DNA of 64,000 nt from Procambarus clarkii (GCF_040958095.1 NC_091185.1:19665218-19729217), one strand, 5' to 3'; shown: positions 22,710-34,260, numbered from the stretch's first letter. Numbers and translations: made by a program. The notes: generated by a model not told the origin, from the sequence alone.

Positions 22710-23048
22710 TTCATCCAGCCCTGGTGATTTGTTTGGTTTTAGTTTTTCTCATTGTTTAATTACATCCTCCCTGGTAACTGCTAAACTAGTCAACCTGTCC
22801 TCATCCCCACCCACATAGACTTGTTCGGCTGAAGGCATATTGTTAAGTTCTTCTTTAGTAAATACAGATATAAAATATTTGTTAAAAATACTACTCATCT
22901 CCTTGACATTATCCGTTATTTGACCTGTCTCAGATTTTAGTGGACCTATCCTTTCCCTAGTCTTAGTTCGATATAACTGAAAAAAAACCCTTTAGGATTT
23001 GACTTTGCTTGCTCTGTTATGCGAACTTCATAGTTTCTTTTTGCTTTC

Positions 23049-23740
23049 CTAATCTCTTTTTTTAACATTTCTAACCAGTTGTATGAATTCCTGTTCTAAC
23101 CTGACTTCCCCATTCTTAATCCTTTTGTACCAAGCTCTCTTTTTACCTATAAGGTTCTTTAAATTATTTGTTATCCACTTTGGGTCATTAGTGTTCGATC
23201 TATTTAATTTGTATGGTATACTACGTTCCTGTGCTTTGTTTAGAATATTCTTAAATAAGTTATATATTAAATCCACATCGAAATCCCCTTTTACGTCACC
23301 TATCGCTGGGTTCATGTCTCGCTCTAAGACTGGCCCACACCCCATACCCAAGACTTTCCAATCTATTTGACCCAAAAAATTTCTTAGGCTATTAAAATCA
23401 GCTTTTCGAAAATCTGGCACTTTAACAGAATTTTCTCCTACAGGTCTATTCCATTCTATGCTAAATGTGATTACTTTGTGATCACTGTTCCCTAGCTCAC
23501 TCCCTATTTCGATGTCATTAATTTGTGTTTCCCTGTTAGTTAACACTAAATCTAAAATATTATTTTCCCGCATTGGTTCCTTAATGTGTTGCGTAAGAAA
23601 GCAATCGTGAATTAATTCCAGAAAATCTTCTGCTTCACTATTCCCTGTTTTGTTCACCCAGTTTATTCCACTAAAATTAAAGTCACCCATGACAAATACT
23701 GTTAGATCTAGATGCTCTAGATATTTCATCCCATAGATGC
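23049..23740 (-). pseudogene. CR1-like LINE endonuclease C-terminal half and linker
   Basis: Reads FVMGDFNFSGINW (GDFN block), ILDLVLTNRE and LGNSDHKVITF (SDH block), followed by the linker DPKWITNNLKNLI and KKRAWYKR that joins endonuclease to RT in CR1-type ORF2. This 226-codon stretch is open. The N-terminal half is beyond the SINE insertion. Confidence 0.8.
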
Positions 23741-23778
23741 TTTGCTTCCATTCTGTCTAAATTTGGTAGCCTATATAG

Positions 23779-24040
23779 CCGGGAGCCGGTCGGCCGGGCG
23801 GGCGGACAGCACGCTGGACTTGTAATCCTGTGGTACCGGGTTCGATCCCAGGCGCCGGCGAGAAACAATGGGCAGAGTTTCTTTCACCCTATGCCCCTGT
23901 TACCTAGCAGTAAATAGGTACCTGGGTGTTAGTCAGCTGTCACGGGCTGCTTCCTGGGGGTGGAGGCCTGGTCGAGGACCGGGCCGCGGGGACACTAAAA
24001 AGCCCCGAAATCATCTCAAGATAACCTCAAGATCAAGATA
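23779..24040 (+). mobile_element. tRNA-derived SINE (family S1), copy 1
   Basis: A tRNA-like head with an A-box-like GGCGGGCGGACAGCACGC and a B box GGTTCGATCCC (about 23840) is followed by a body with TGGGCAGAGTTTCTTTCACC, AATAGGTACCTGGGTGTTAG and GGAGGCCTGGTCGAGGACC. It ends with a tail of CTCAAGATAAC-like units. It interrupts the CR1-like LINE within CCTATATA/ATATATG sequence. Copies at 30750 and 49745. Confidence 0.8.
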
Positions 24041-24116
24041 TATGTAACTCCTATTATAATATTTGCTTTTTCGTTTAATTCTATCCAAATAGTTTGTGTG
24101 TGGCTCAGCAGATTAG

Positions 24117-25990
24117 AGGAGCCAGGCTTACGCTTCTGACTTAAAGAGACCGGTATCTATGTACATCATCCCAGCATCTATGTACCGAGCAACGGATTCC
24201 AGCATCTCAACATTAGCTGAACGAGAGCACACACGACGGCTGTTAGGAGAGCGATGGACATCAGCCCGCACCGACTGGCAGCGGGGAGAGTCAATAGATT
24301 GAGGAAAAGGATGGGAAGGAGGATCGGAGGGAGACTAGGAAATAGACAGGAGACATGACAGACCGGGTAGAAAGAAGGGAACCCCAGACAGAAGACCAGG
24401 AGGGGGACCTTTCGGGACAGAACTCAAAGTAACAGGGGGGGCAGCAGGCGTATCAGGGTCCAAGGCCCAGAAACGGTTGCTGGTGAGGAAGGTGGGAAGA
24501 ACGAGGAGAGGAAGAGTGCAACACGCGAGCATAAGAGACATTAGAATACGGCAGGACCTGACGAACCTAGCACCTCGCCTCAGTGAAAGATAAATGCTCA
24601 CGGTGCTTCAAGGTGAGGACGGCTGTCTCAAGCTTGTAATGGATACACGCACGGGTGAAGGTAGGATGGGCCTCACCACAGTCGAGGCAGCGAACCTCGG
24701 GAGAGGTGCACTCCTACTTAGTGACTTTCGCCCTCACACAAAGGACAGACAGTCCGAGAGCAGCAAAGGGCACCATGCCCAAAACTCCAGCACTTGTTAC
24801 AGAGCCTAAAAGAAGGAGTGTACTCTTGGACAGAGCACCTGGCACCAGCAAGAATGACAGAGGGTGGAAGGGTCCTACCATCAAAGGTAATCTTCACAAC
24901 CCAAAGGGGTTGACGGCGACGACCACGAGGGGGACGAGTAAACGTGTCAACCCGGAGGACAGAATGGCCCTGGGCATCGAGAATACGCCGAATACCATCG
25001 TGGCAGTCCTGCAGATTCCGAACACCGGTCGCAACATGGGGCGGGAGGAGAATAGTGCCAACACTGGCATTCAACTGAGCGTTCTTCGAGACCTGAACAG
25101 GGGTCTCGCCAAGGCAGGACAAGGCAGTCTAGCGGGAAGCTGCATCCTGAGAAGAAGCATCAACAATACGTGTACCAAGACGTGTAAGGTTGAAGGTAAC
25201 AGGCATCCACGGAATCAACAAGATATCGATGGAGGGAGAAATCGTCAGGAGGCGCAGAATCAAGAGGGAGGAGATCAAAGTATTTGGCCCACGAAGTGGG
25301 ACCAATCAAGGCTTTATAGGCATCAGAACGGAAAGGAATTGAGCGAGGGCGGCCGTGTCGAGGACGGCGACGAGAACCCCCAGAGAGGGGTTAAAAGGTG
25401 CAGTAGTTACAACTAGAGATGGAGCCATGCCAGGGGACGAGGTAGTCACCACTGGGAGCTCGACCCAACAACAGAGGGAGGGGAGCCGAGTGGAGTAGTC
25501 AGAGAAGCCAGGAGGAGGAGCAAGGTCAGAGCCGAATGCAGCGGAGGCTACAGAGCCCGGTTTTCCAACACGGAACGACTCTGCGGAGCTTGGTCGCCCA
25601 CCCCACGAGCCTGAGAAGGTAAAGGAGGAACAGAACATAGGTACGAACCATAAATTCACGAATGGGCCCCCCCCCCCACACCCCCAAGATGGAGCCACAA
25701 TTAGAGGTAGGACACCCAACAAGAAGCTATCGCCGAGCATGCTGGGGCCTCCTAGGGGTGCGTCGTGAGTATACGGCCCGCAAACGCCACCTTAAGAACC
25801 GTCAGTCCGTCGAGATCGGGTTCAGTGACGAAAAGGGGATTGACAATAAAAGGTTACCCTCGCTCTACGTTGGGTACTACAGTTTTACGGGTACAAGAGT
25901 ATGCCTCCTTAAGCACCCAGGCGTCAAAATAGAAGTAGTCCAAAGGAATAACAAAAACGGGCAATAGGTCGGCAGGAAACGAGTAGATAG
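24117..25990 (-). mobile_element. I/LOA-type LINE, minus-strand copy, 5' part
   Basis: Continues the element at 17322-21355 after excising the 2.76-kb insertion. The sequence AGGAGCCAGGCTTACGCTTC at 24117 joins directly to the 21340s when aligned with the plus-strand copy. It carries most of ORF1 and leads into a 5' UTR with tandem monomers. Confidence 0.8.
24200..25740 (-). pseudogene. LINE ORF1, minus copy, N-terminal two thirds
   Basis: The probable start is near 25737 (MLGDSFLLGVLPLIV). The conserved core reads LSCLGETPVQVSKNAQLNAS and FTRPPRGRRRQPLWVVKITF, then the first knuckle CNKCWSFGHGALCC and CPLCEGESH. Two or more frame breaks separate N-terminus, knuckle region and Ser/Pro tail. 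Homologous to the ORF1 at 15466. Confidence 0.7.
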
Positions 25991-25996
25991 AAGAGG

Positions 25997-26060
<64 letters not shown>

Positions 26061-26390
26061 AAAATACAAGTAACAGAAGGAAAAGGAATAGTTGAGCAAA
26101 ATTTGAGATGTCGGCAGCACAAGGCTACACAAGGACAGGACTGTCCCATGGAGCATCACTCCAGCAGCCGTCCACTAAGCCCACCTCAGTATCAACGAGC
26201 TGAACAGGTAAGGTCAGCAGGAAACTAGCAGATAGAGGGGTAGAAAACGAAACACTAACAAAAGCAGTCCGGCATAATTGGAGAAGGCAACACCAGGAGC
26301 CTAAGGCCACAAATGGTTAGAGTTGTCCCATGGAGCATCACTCTGGCAGCCGACCACCAAGCTCCCTCACGGCGCATACGGGCCCAGATA
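25965..26390 (-). repeat. Tandem monomers in the LINE 5' flank
   Basis: About two ~200-bp units. CCCATGGAGCATCACTCCAG (26145) recurs as CCCATGGAGCATCACTCTGG (26329), and GGTCGGCAGGAAACGAG (25970) recurs as GGTCAGCAGGAAACTAG (26213). Tandem 5' UTR monomers act as promoters in several LINE families; here that role is inferred from position only. A (GA)n run lies inside the first unit. Confidence 0.55.
25998..26056. repeat. (GA)n microsatellite
   Basis: Uninterrupted GA dinucleotides from 25998 to about 26056, then an A-run. Confidence 0.95.
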
Positions 26391-26479
26391 GTGACGTGGA
26401 AGTTTGATATTTGCGTAGAGAAGGCTATGGTGTAGACTTTGTAAACTGCCTCCGCCTGTAGGTGTATTAATGACCCGAA

Positions 26480-27170
26480 CAATACAATTGTTTCCTACCA
26501 CTTGTAACTGCCAGAGGGCGCGCCCAGGCTACACCTACCGGCTCCAGGGTGTCTCCTATTTGTAGGCAAACTCCTGGTAGGGTTAACCGAATTTGATATT
26601 GATGCAAATCAAACTTATCACAGCGGGTTTTGTTGGCTACACTAGTAGTGTCCCAGTAGAAATTACTTTCCATGTTGTAACAAGCTTGTGGAATGGGATG
26701 AAGGGGAGGGGGGGAGGCCGGAAGGGGCCTAAAACCAGTGCATGATTGAATTAAAACTTAAATTACAGCTGTGAACGATGGGCTGTTTAGAGTGTCTGGT
26801 AACTTTCGTGCCAGTTGCGACAGATTTAGGCAGGCATGTTGTAGTATCACTAGTTATGTATTGTATGGCTTAACATTTACTGTAACCAATATTTATTGGT
26901 TAACGCCAAATCTGGTCTCTGCTTTATTAAATGATGGCAACCATTTACTTCGTAGGTTTAAATTGAAGCTGGCACAATATTAATTCATATTATGAATATT
27001 AAAACATCAGTTTAGATAAAATTTATTACGTTTAGAGCTTAAACTAAAAATTTAAAAGTTATAAAAATACTTAAATTATATAGTTTAATAAAATATGACA
27101 TGTCTAGACATTTACTTTTAAAAAAATGAAAGCCCTAACACCTAAATTTTATCCATTTTTTTTTTATCCC
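26480..27170. other. No supported gene
   Basis: Unique-looking sequence, AT-rich after 26980. I found no repeat match within the window and no splice-bounded frame. Confidence 0.4.
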
Positions 27171-27214
27171 TGACGGTCCAACAAGAGCCGCTTCAAGAGG
27201 CATCTTTCAGGGAA

Positions 27215-27242
27215 ACCGTCCAGTTGCACGCCACTGGACGGT
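27215..27242 (-). other. Perfect 10-bp hairpin in the 3' UTR of gene A
   Basis: ACCGTCCAGT and ACTGGACGGT with an 8-nt loop, starting 10 nt after the stop codon. A perfect hairpin also follows the stop of the plus-strand paralogue (35305-35336), with unrelated sequence. Confidence 0.6.
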
Positions 27243-27252
27243 CATTTCAGCC

Positions 27253-28034
27253 TTAATGGGTCGACACGTAGTCACAGAATGAGCAACGGTCCTCGTAATT
27301 GAGGCATAGGGCTATGAGGCCGAGGGGAAAGCACAAGCAGGCTACCCACTTGCTCCACAAGGGAAACACCCGGGTGGTGTCACCAACCTGTTTGAATGAA
27401 ACATTACAAGATTAATAATTAACCTAAACCAAATGATTTAGTGTATAAATGTGAGACAAGCTAGAAGACAATAAAGCACTCACCATACACCACGGGCAAG
27501 AACCAACACGTGGGATATTGAGAGAGACAACCTCAGAAGGGCGGCTTAGTAGATCAGTTAGATCGGGCCCTGCCACGTCCAAACTGTGGTAGTTTGGGGC
27601 AGGGGCACGCCCAGGATGATCAAGTGGGTGCACTAGAAAAGTGAAACAAAGTTACTTTTTCTGGCGTGATTAGAGAAGTATAGACAACGTGATCAAGTAT
27701 TTAGATACTTACAGCGGGTATGTTCAGGCCTGCGGCTTGAAGAGCCCGAGGCCATGCGGTGAGCTGGAACTGCAATCGGCATAAAAAATAATTTAAGATT
27801 AGTAATAGACTTGTGCTAGAGTTCATTAAGTATGTAATTTGTAGCCAGTACGAACTTTGAAATGTTTGTACTTAAAGTTAAAGTATACTTCAATATATTT
27901 ACGTAGTAAATATGACAAATTTAAAATCTTTAACATTAATATTTTAAAAAAATTTAACAAACTGTAAGAAACTTATTATGTCTACTTAATAACTTCTTTA
28001 TTATCTTACCATACTGTGCGCCAACCGGTGCCAT
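27253..28034 (-). CDS. BRI3/LITAF-like small membrane zinc protein, four exons (gene A, intact)
   Basis: Coding exons on minus: 28034-28010 (25 nt), 27769-27713 (57 nt), 27632-27484 (149 nt) and 27387-27253 (135 nt, with TAA). All junctions are GT-AG and the phases fit, giving 121 residues with no internal stop. Residues 1-60 are Pro/Ser/His-rich and probably disordered. A CPWC pair (73-76) and a CSFC pair (112-115) flank a hydrophobic stretch (91-106, with CFPLGLIALC). Two CxxC knuckles around a membrane segment is the layout of BRI3 and LITAF-type endolysosomal proteins, where the cysteines bind zinc. Two damaged paralogues lie at 34402-35246 and 57537-58265; the last exon is 135 nt in both A and the third copy. 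The start ATG is chosen because all three copies share an aligned 25-nt first exon. Family assignment is by motif, not by search. Confidence 0.75.
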
Positions 28035-28190
28035 TCCGATTACCTATCACAACACTCCTCAACGTTGCAAAACAACTACGAGAACAATCTCTGCGTCAGA
28101 GGAAGGTAGTGATCGGTAAACCTGACCTGGGTGTTCTGCCTGTTGGTGGCCGACTTCTGCCCCAAGTAACCTTGAGTGAAGCCTCGAGGC

Positions 28191-28460
28191 AGCCACCGAA
28201 CCATTCCCATGTGTTTCCTGAAGCAATAAATCATTCTTTGCTTATAATGTCTTCAGAATTATTAGATGCAACGCATCCTTTGCATAATTGCCGTACCTGG
28301 CCCCGAGTTCACATCACTTAAGATGTTCACTAAATAACACAGACAGTATATACATTTGATGAAATATATTATTATGTTTTCCATTCCAGTATGATTCAGT
28401 GAATTAAGTGACCGTGAACTGCCATCAGCAAAACAAAGCAAACTGCCCAAATGCATTTGG
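28191..28460 (-). promoter_or_regulatory. Conserved upstream region of gene A
   Basis: A block with CACATGGGAATGGTTCGGTGGC (minus, 28193-28215) next to TTTATTGCTT is shared with the regions upstream of both paralogues (34211-34254 plus; 58357-58400 minus). A second block (28320-28450: CATACTGGAA, ATATATTTCAT, GTGAACATCTTAA) is shared only with the plus-strand paralogue (33950-34085). Position 150-430 bp upstream of the ATG and conservation suggest a promoter/5' UTR; no TATA box was pinned down. Confidence 0.5.
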
Positions 28461-28539
28461 AATACATTCGATTCTCTTATAAATGAGGAGTTTTTCCACC
28501 TGCTGCACTTACCATAATTCTATAAAAAATAGAAATGTC

Positions 28540-28660
28540 TGTTTGTCCGAGGTTGAAGGCACACACTTAAAGCTAAGTAATTATCAAAACAACATGTCAA
28601 GCCGGGGAGACTATGTAGCTCGCTTTGGGGTAAGTTTCACCCAATATCTCCCAGTAAATG
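28540..28660 (-). mobile_element. Fragment of I/LOA LINE 3' end
   Basis: AAGTAATTATCAAAACAACATG then CCGGGGAGACTATGTAGC resembles the element tail at 61180-61230 (AAGTAATTATCAAAAGAAGG, CCGGGAAGGCTATGTAGC). A short 3' fragment only. Confidence 0.45.
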
Positions 28661-29075
28661 CTGTTGTGTACGTGCCCAAAAATGGGCGGGTCGCCATTTA
28701 CATCCAAGAGTGCAAATGACACTGGGCCAAATTTACTCCTATGATATATTTCGCAATATCATTTTATGACACGATTTTATTTATTGTTATCTTTGATACA
28801 TTGTAAAACTTGGACACATTGATCATGCAAAAACAATAAAAATAATTCTACGGATCATAATTTTGCCCTAAAGTTCAGGGGTGCTGGTTCAAGTTGAAGT
28901 GGTGGCAAGTTGAAGGGTGCTAGCGACACCACCTCCTGGCCAAGCGCTCCCTCACTATCACCACCTGACTCCCACCTGTGATAGCCACTCTACCTCCTGT
29001 GAACCCCCAACACCCTTATCCAACACCCTTCCCAATGTGAGAGAATGGAAAATGGAAAAGAGAAAGAGTCGAGAC

Positions 29076-29178
<103 letters not shown>

Positions 29179-29451
29179 GGAAAGAGAGGGAGGGGAAGGA
29201 GGGAGAAAGACAGAGGGAGGGGAAGGAGGGAGAAAGGCAAAGGGATGGGAAAGACAAGGAGAAGAGGTGGGAGAAGATGGTTGAATTGGGTGACATAGGG
29301 AAGGGTGATTGGATGAAACTGGGGAAAGGAGGATAAAAAAAGGAGAGAAGAAGAGATGGGAGAGGGAAGGGGATAAAAAGGCGGAGGAACGAGGGGAAGT
29401 GGCGAAAGGGGAAAGGGAAAAGGGTGGAAGGAGGATATGATGATAATAAAA

Positions 29452-29580
29452 GATAAAAGCGCCAAGCCAACACGACTATGTAGCACTAGGAAGGAGCAAG
29501 GATAACGATTTGGGATAGGACGGGGGGAAGGAATTGTGCCCAACCAGTCGGGGATTGAACGCTGACCTACATAGAGGGAC
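29452..29580 (-). mobile_element. tRNA-derived SINE (family S2), partial
   Basis: On minus: a B-box-like GTTCAATCCCCGAC, then TGGTTGGGCACAATTCCTTC, GTCCTATCCCAAATCGTTAT and TAGTCGTGTTGGCTTGGCGC. The arrangement of B box, conserved body and GGCTTGGCGC end resembles a SINE family I associate with decapod genomes. The A-box end is missing or diverged. Confidence 0.5.
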
Positions 29581-29589
29581 TCCACGCCT

Positions 29590-30230
29590 AGCCACCGGTG
29601 GTGACGGACGTGTTGCTGTGAGCTCCTGGTTTGCCGGCCAGTGATTGGTTTTGTTTGTGAGCAGGGCCTTGGGGACAGGTCGGTATGGGGGATGGCTGCG
29701 CCCTTGCCCCTTGTGAAGACGAGGGATATAATTGAACTGGATTTTACTAGCCCGCCGTCCTACCCGGCAGTTGAGGTGGTCCTGAGTGATATGTTGCTGA
29801 TGGATGTGGCGTCGGTTTGTGGCGTTCAGCTTGTGTCCGGACGTAGAACTGCCGTGAAATTCCTCTCCACGGCTGTGTATCGTGACTTTGTGCATCACTG
29901 ATGGGAGGTCTTCACACTGCCTGATGGTGATTGTTCGGTGGAAGTGTCGGACAGGTGTGCAGTGAGACTTTTTATGTAATGGATCAAGGTGCTTCTTTTG
30001 GGTCCCCTGCCTCCCTTCTCCAGTGTCACTTCCCGGTATCGGTGTTCTATGCGGGCCAGCCCAGGACTTATTTTGGTTGTGGGTGTGTGGGACACCTCGC
30101 TGTGAGTTGTGATGCTCGAAGTGTATTCCCAGTTAACCTGTTCCAGGAAGAGGAAATTTCCCCGCTGGAGGTCCCGGACCCTGGTTCGTGTGATGTTGGC
30201 ATGGGTGTTGGCCCGCGCTCATAGCATGAC
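29590..30230 (+). pseudogene. LINE ORF1-like fragment (ZCCHC3-like), plus copy
   Basis: Frames on plus carry EVFTLPDGDCSVEVSDRC and later a damaged knuckle region (AGQPRTYFGCGCVGHLAVSC) with LFQEEEISPLEVPDPG. The minus-strand piece at 32677-33306 has the same order, so both come from one retroelement ORF1 family with a C-terminal CCHC. Several stops and shifts; dead. Confidence 0.6.
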
Positions 30231-30239
30231 CTGGTAACA

Positions 30240-30748
30240 ATGACCTGGATAACAAGAACTTTTCGCACTAGAAATGCTATACCGATGATGATACTTTTCA
30301 AGACGCTAGTGCTTTCTTGAGTGGAATACTGCTGCCCAATGACAGCCCCTTTCAAAGCTGGAGAAATTGCTGACCTGGAGAGCGTGTAGAGATCCTTTAC
30401 TGCTAGAATCCACTCAGTAAAACATCAAAACTACTGGGACCGACTAAAGAGCCTAAATCTGTATTCTCTTGAGCGCACGTGGGAGAGATACATAATAATT
30501 TACACGTGGAAAATAGTAGAGGGGCTGATCCTAAACCTGCACACAGAAATAACAGCACATGAGACCAGAAGGCATTGCAGGATGTGCAGAATACCCCCAT
30601 TGAAGGGCAGAGGTCCAACAGGTACTCTGAGAGAGAGAGCTCTATCAACATCAGAGACCCAAGACTGTTCAACATGCTTTCGCTACACATAAGGGGCATA
30701 ACTGGCCGACCCCTCGTAGTGTTCAAGAGAGAACTTGACAAACACCGG
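30240..30748 (+). pseudogene. CR1-like LINE ORF2 C-terminus
   Basis: Reads SRVEYC(C)..FKAGEIADLE, then FTARIHSVKHQNYWDRLKSL, LYSLERTWERYIIIYTWKI and NIRDPRLFNMLSLHIRGITG, ending VFKRELDKHRS, the typical end of CR1/L2-group ORF2. A TAG and a frame change interrupt it. It is cut by a SINE at 30750. Confidence 0.75.
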
Positions 30749-30749
30749 T

Positions 30750-30960
30750 CATTCCGGTCGGCCGAGCGGACAGCACGCTGGACTTGTGATCCTGTGGCCC
30801 CAGGTTCGATCCCGAGTGCCAGCGAGAAACAATGGGCAGAGTTTCTTTCACCCTATGCCCCTGTTACCTAACAGTAAAATAGGTACCTGGGTGTTAGTCA
30901 GCTGTCACGGGCTGCTTTCTGGGGGTGGAGGCCTGGTCGAGGACCAGTCCAGCAACGAGA
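30750..30960 (+). mobile_element. tRNA-derived SINE (family S1), copy 2
   Basis: CCGGTCGGCCGAGCGGACAG (A-box side), B box GGTTCGATCCC at about 30802, and a body nearly identical to the copy at 23779. It sits inside the CR1-like ORF2 tail. Confidence 0.8.
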
Positions 30961-31025
30961 AGGCCTGGTCGACGACCGGGCCGTGGGCTGGTCGACAACC
31001 GGGTCGCGGCCTGGTCGACGACGAT
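30928..31025 (+). repeat. Short tandem array at the SINE 3' end
   Basis: Four to five units of about 24 bp like GGCCTGGTCGACGACCGGGC, an expansion of the GGCCTGGTCGAGGACC motif normally present once in the SINE body. Confidence 0.7.
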
Positions 31026-31500
31026 TCCTGTGCTGCTTCCCCATTCTGGGAGGGTGGTCGACGTGGCGGAGGCCGCTGTGGGGTCATGCCCCCGTTTCAG
31101 GGGGTCCGTGTGCCTCCGGACCCCTTGTCTCTGCCTCCTGTATGGGTGGAGCTCGTGAGGTCTTTCTACGACTTCAAGATTCCGGAGTATATGCAGCACC
31201 TTGTACCGTCGCCTAGACAAAGGGGATTGGTGGCTCTGAAATGCGTACTGTCTGCGGTATCCTAAGGCGGATTTTCTGCATAAATATCTGAAGGCCTTGC
31301 CTTGGGTTGCATTTGTTTTGGTGTTTATGTATTTGTGATTTGCGCACCTGTGTTCGGTGGTTGTGTTATGTATATATGTTTCTGTTATTATTTATGTTAT
31401 TGTGCTCCCGTGTACTTTCAATATTCTCCTGTACTTGTGCTGCATATTTTATATTCTATATTTTTTTTATGTGATTTTTAATGTTTTTATTTGTTAAACT
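31026..31500 (+). other. Retroelement-derived remnant, no intact frame
   Basis: A frame ending VRSFYDFKIPEYMQHLVPSP is open to 31265 but has no motif I can name. 31315-31450 shares TGTGCTCCCGTGTACTTT and TCTGTTATTATTTATGTTAT with 33400-33470, so both are pieces of one repeat family. Confidence 0.4.
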
Positions 31501-31799
31501 CATAAATACAACATAACAGAAAAAACATCAACATTAACATTAACAAGACAAGAAACACATGAACAAAACTCAAGAACAGTAAAACAAACACACAAACAAA
31601 AGTCGTATAATACACAAAATTTAAACAAACTTAGGTAAACATTGAAACTTAGACAGAAAAGTAAAAGCACCAGAGCAGTAGAAACCAACAACAACCAGGC
31701 AAGAAACCCATGAACAAAAATAACCCTACCTCACACCACATCAAAACAGATAAATAAAGCAACACAAATCAAGATTCACACACACATTTAATCATCATA

Positions 31800-33310
31800 A
31801 TATTTATCCAGAAATAGATGACGAGGGCACTACTTCCTATAGGCATCTCACCGAGCCCACTCCTCCGCAGACGAGGAAACGTGACCCCGTGATCCCCTCG
31901 GTCGATACATAAAGTCAGCAACATCCAGCTCGGCGCCCTCCACTACAGGGGCGGAATTCACGGGGAGAGGCCGCACAGAGCTCGGCCGTGCAGGCGGTGG
32001 ATCCACAAGGGGCACAGACATGGACGCCAGAGACACGGGGGCCACTGAAACAGAATCTTCCATAAGAACCATCACCAAGTTCCCCTCCCCCCCCCCCCTC
32101 TACTGTAACCTCTCCCAGTGCCATAACCTCCCAACCCGGGGAACCAGCAACCGAGGATGCAGAGACAGCTGGAGAAAACACAGGACCAGGCGACAATCCC
32201 ACCACAGAACCCATCACCACCACAACGCGACCCACAGGAGCCGCAGGCTCCCCATCATCGTCGCCCACATCACCATCCACAGACAGCGAACCCCCGGAGT
32301 CCCCAAAATCCCTGACGTTGGCCTAGGCCTCACCATGAGGCGGAGATAGACTTGAAACTCGCCGGGTTTGCTTGGACACAGGTCGCAGGTCGTCGGAACT
32401 ATCACCCCCGCTAGGGGGCACCGCAGCAGAACCTCCGGTCGGCTGCGCAACTCCACGTACCGCACGATCACTCAGCATCACAGTATCAACAACCAGGGGA
32501 ACAGGACCACACACCGCGTGAGACATCACCGCGTGCATGTTGACACGGGCCGAAGACACAGCTTCTGAAGACAGTTCAGGTCAGTGAGCAGCCTCGATGA
32601 CTGGGGGCACTAGACCACACAGCACAGGAGACATGACTGGAGATAGGGGTGGCAGGACGTGGGAGCCGGGGTCGCACTAACTACCACCCTGACACCCCAC
32701 ACCTCCAACCACATCTAGGCGGGCACCAAAGACCGGCAACGGGACACCAGAAGACCGGGAAGCATCACACATCACAGCGACACCTGGAGATAGGTCTGGG
32801 ACTGGCAACGGGGAAAAGTTCTTTTCCCTGAAGAGGTTCATAGGGCCAACCCAGCTCGCATGACAACCTGCAGCCTGGTGGCCCGATAGTCCGCACCGGA
32901 AACAAGTCCGGGGCTGACCCCCATAGAATACTCGTACCATGAAGCCCAGAAGCAGGAGAGACGAAGGGACGGAGTCCTTCAGTCACACCACCACAGTGTG
33001 GGTCCCATTTGGGATACCCTTCCACTGCCCGGAGGAGACAGCATTCATCCAGACACTCAAGACCCGCCCATACCGGGTAAAGTAACGCCGAAAAAGGGAG
33101 TCAGGGAACTCAAAGGGAGCACCATGAACTGCCACGTAGGTAGTCTCACTGCACCTGTCCGACACTTCCGCCGAACCACCACCTTCAGGCAGAGTAAACG
33201 TCCTCCCGTCATAGCGGTCCACGAAGTCATGATTCCACAATCCCTCCAGCCAGCAAGGCAAAAATGCCCGCTCACAAATACCAACTACCACTGGCCAGGA
33301 AACCAAGAGC
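31800..33310 (-). pseudogene. LINE ORF1-like (ZCCHC3-like), minus copy
   Basis: On minus from 33306: CERAFLPCWLEGLWNHDFVD, RTFTLPEGGGSAEVSDRC, FRRYFTRYGRVLSVWMN, then in another frame VRVFYGGQPRTCFRCGLSGH ending AAGC (a CCHC knuckle), LFREKNFSPLPVPDL, and a long Val/Ser/Gly-rich tail to about 31850. At least three frames are used. Homologue of the fragment at 29590. Confidence 0.65.
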
Positions 33311-33359
33311 TCACAAGCGACACGTTTGCCTCCGCCAAGAGCCAGGCGAGCACTCTTGA

Positions 33360-33900
33360 TTTGCTTCCCCTGTGTTTGTTGGTTGTTATTTACTTATTTT
33401 TCTGTTATTATTTATGTTATTGTGCTCCCGTGTACTTTTAATGTTCTCCTGTACTTGTGCTGTGTTTTGTGATGTAGCTGTTGTGTGGTATTTTGTTGCT
33501 GTGTTGTGTGTTTTGGGGTGCTTCGGTGCCTTAATGTTTTTTACCCCTTTGTATATTTTCTCTGCATTTTGTAGATTTTTTCTTTTATGTTTTGTCCTTG
33601 TCAATGTTCCGTTTTAAGGAGTGACCTGTACGTGATAATTGTGCTTGCTTGATGCTAGTTATTGTGATACCTGTTGTTTTGTGCTTTTGTGTGGTGGTGG
33701 TACTTCGGTGCCCCTTGTTTTATTGGATTTTTTGTATCTATGTGGTATGCCCTGGCATGTAAAATTAAAAAAAAATGCATAAAGCAAGACAGTCGCTCTA
33801 CTGTCCACCCTAAGTGGTTGGGCAGCGGAAGCGAGACAGACCCGGGCACCACCGGTTACCCCTTTTGGTATATAAATAAAATCTTTGATAACATATATAA
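33360..33900. other. T-rich repeat-derived sequence
   Basis: Shares a 70-bp block with 31370-31450 and continues TGTT-rich to about 33760. No coding evidence. Confidence 0.35.
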
Positions 33901-33949
33901 TGTGAAAAATCTAATAACTTGCAAGATAATGCGACATCTGTACCAAATG

Positions 33950-34254
33950 CACTTGGACAGTTTGCTTCGATTTGCTGATTGCAGTTTAAAGATTCACTGA
34001 GAGTATCATACTGGAAGCCAAAACACATTGATATATTTCATTCAACGAATATACTGTATATTATTACAGTGAACATCTTAAATTATATGAACTCGAGGCC
34101 TGGTAAGGTAATTATCAGATGAAAGCGTTGCATCTAATACTTCGAGCATTAGATGCATCGAGCTGCATCTAATACTTATGATGAAACTTATGGAGATATT
34201 TTATTTTAAGAATAATTTATTGCTTTACGAATCACATGGGAATGGTTCGGTGGC
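33950..34254 (+). promoter_or_regulatory. Conserved upstream region of the plus-strand BRI3-like paralogue
   Basis: 33950-34085 matches, inverted, the region upstream of gene A (28320-28450). 34211-34254 holds the block TTTATTGCTTTACGAATCAC then GGGAATGGTTCGGTGGC, shared by all three paralogues. A small imperfect hairpin around GCATCTAA repeats lies at 34125-34172. Confidence 0.5.
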
Positions 34255-34260
34255 AGCCTC

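Larger units (their letters stand above)
21355..24116 (-). mobile_element. CR1-like LINE inserted in the I/LOA-type LINE
   Basis: On plus the insertion opens with a CATAAGAA microsatellite (21357-21383), i.e. a tail of CTTATGTT units at the element's 3' end. On minus, endonuclease and RT pieces follow and the 5' side ends near 24116. Microsatellite tails in place of poly(A) are characteristic of the CR1/L2 group. The element is itself split by a SINE at 23779-24040. Confidence 0.75.
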
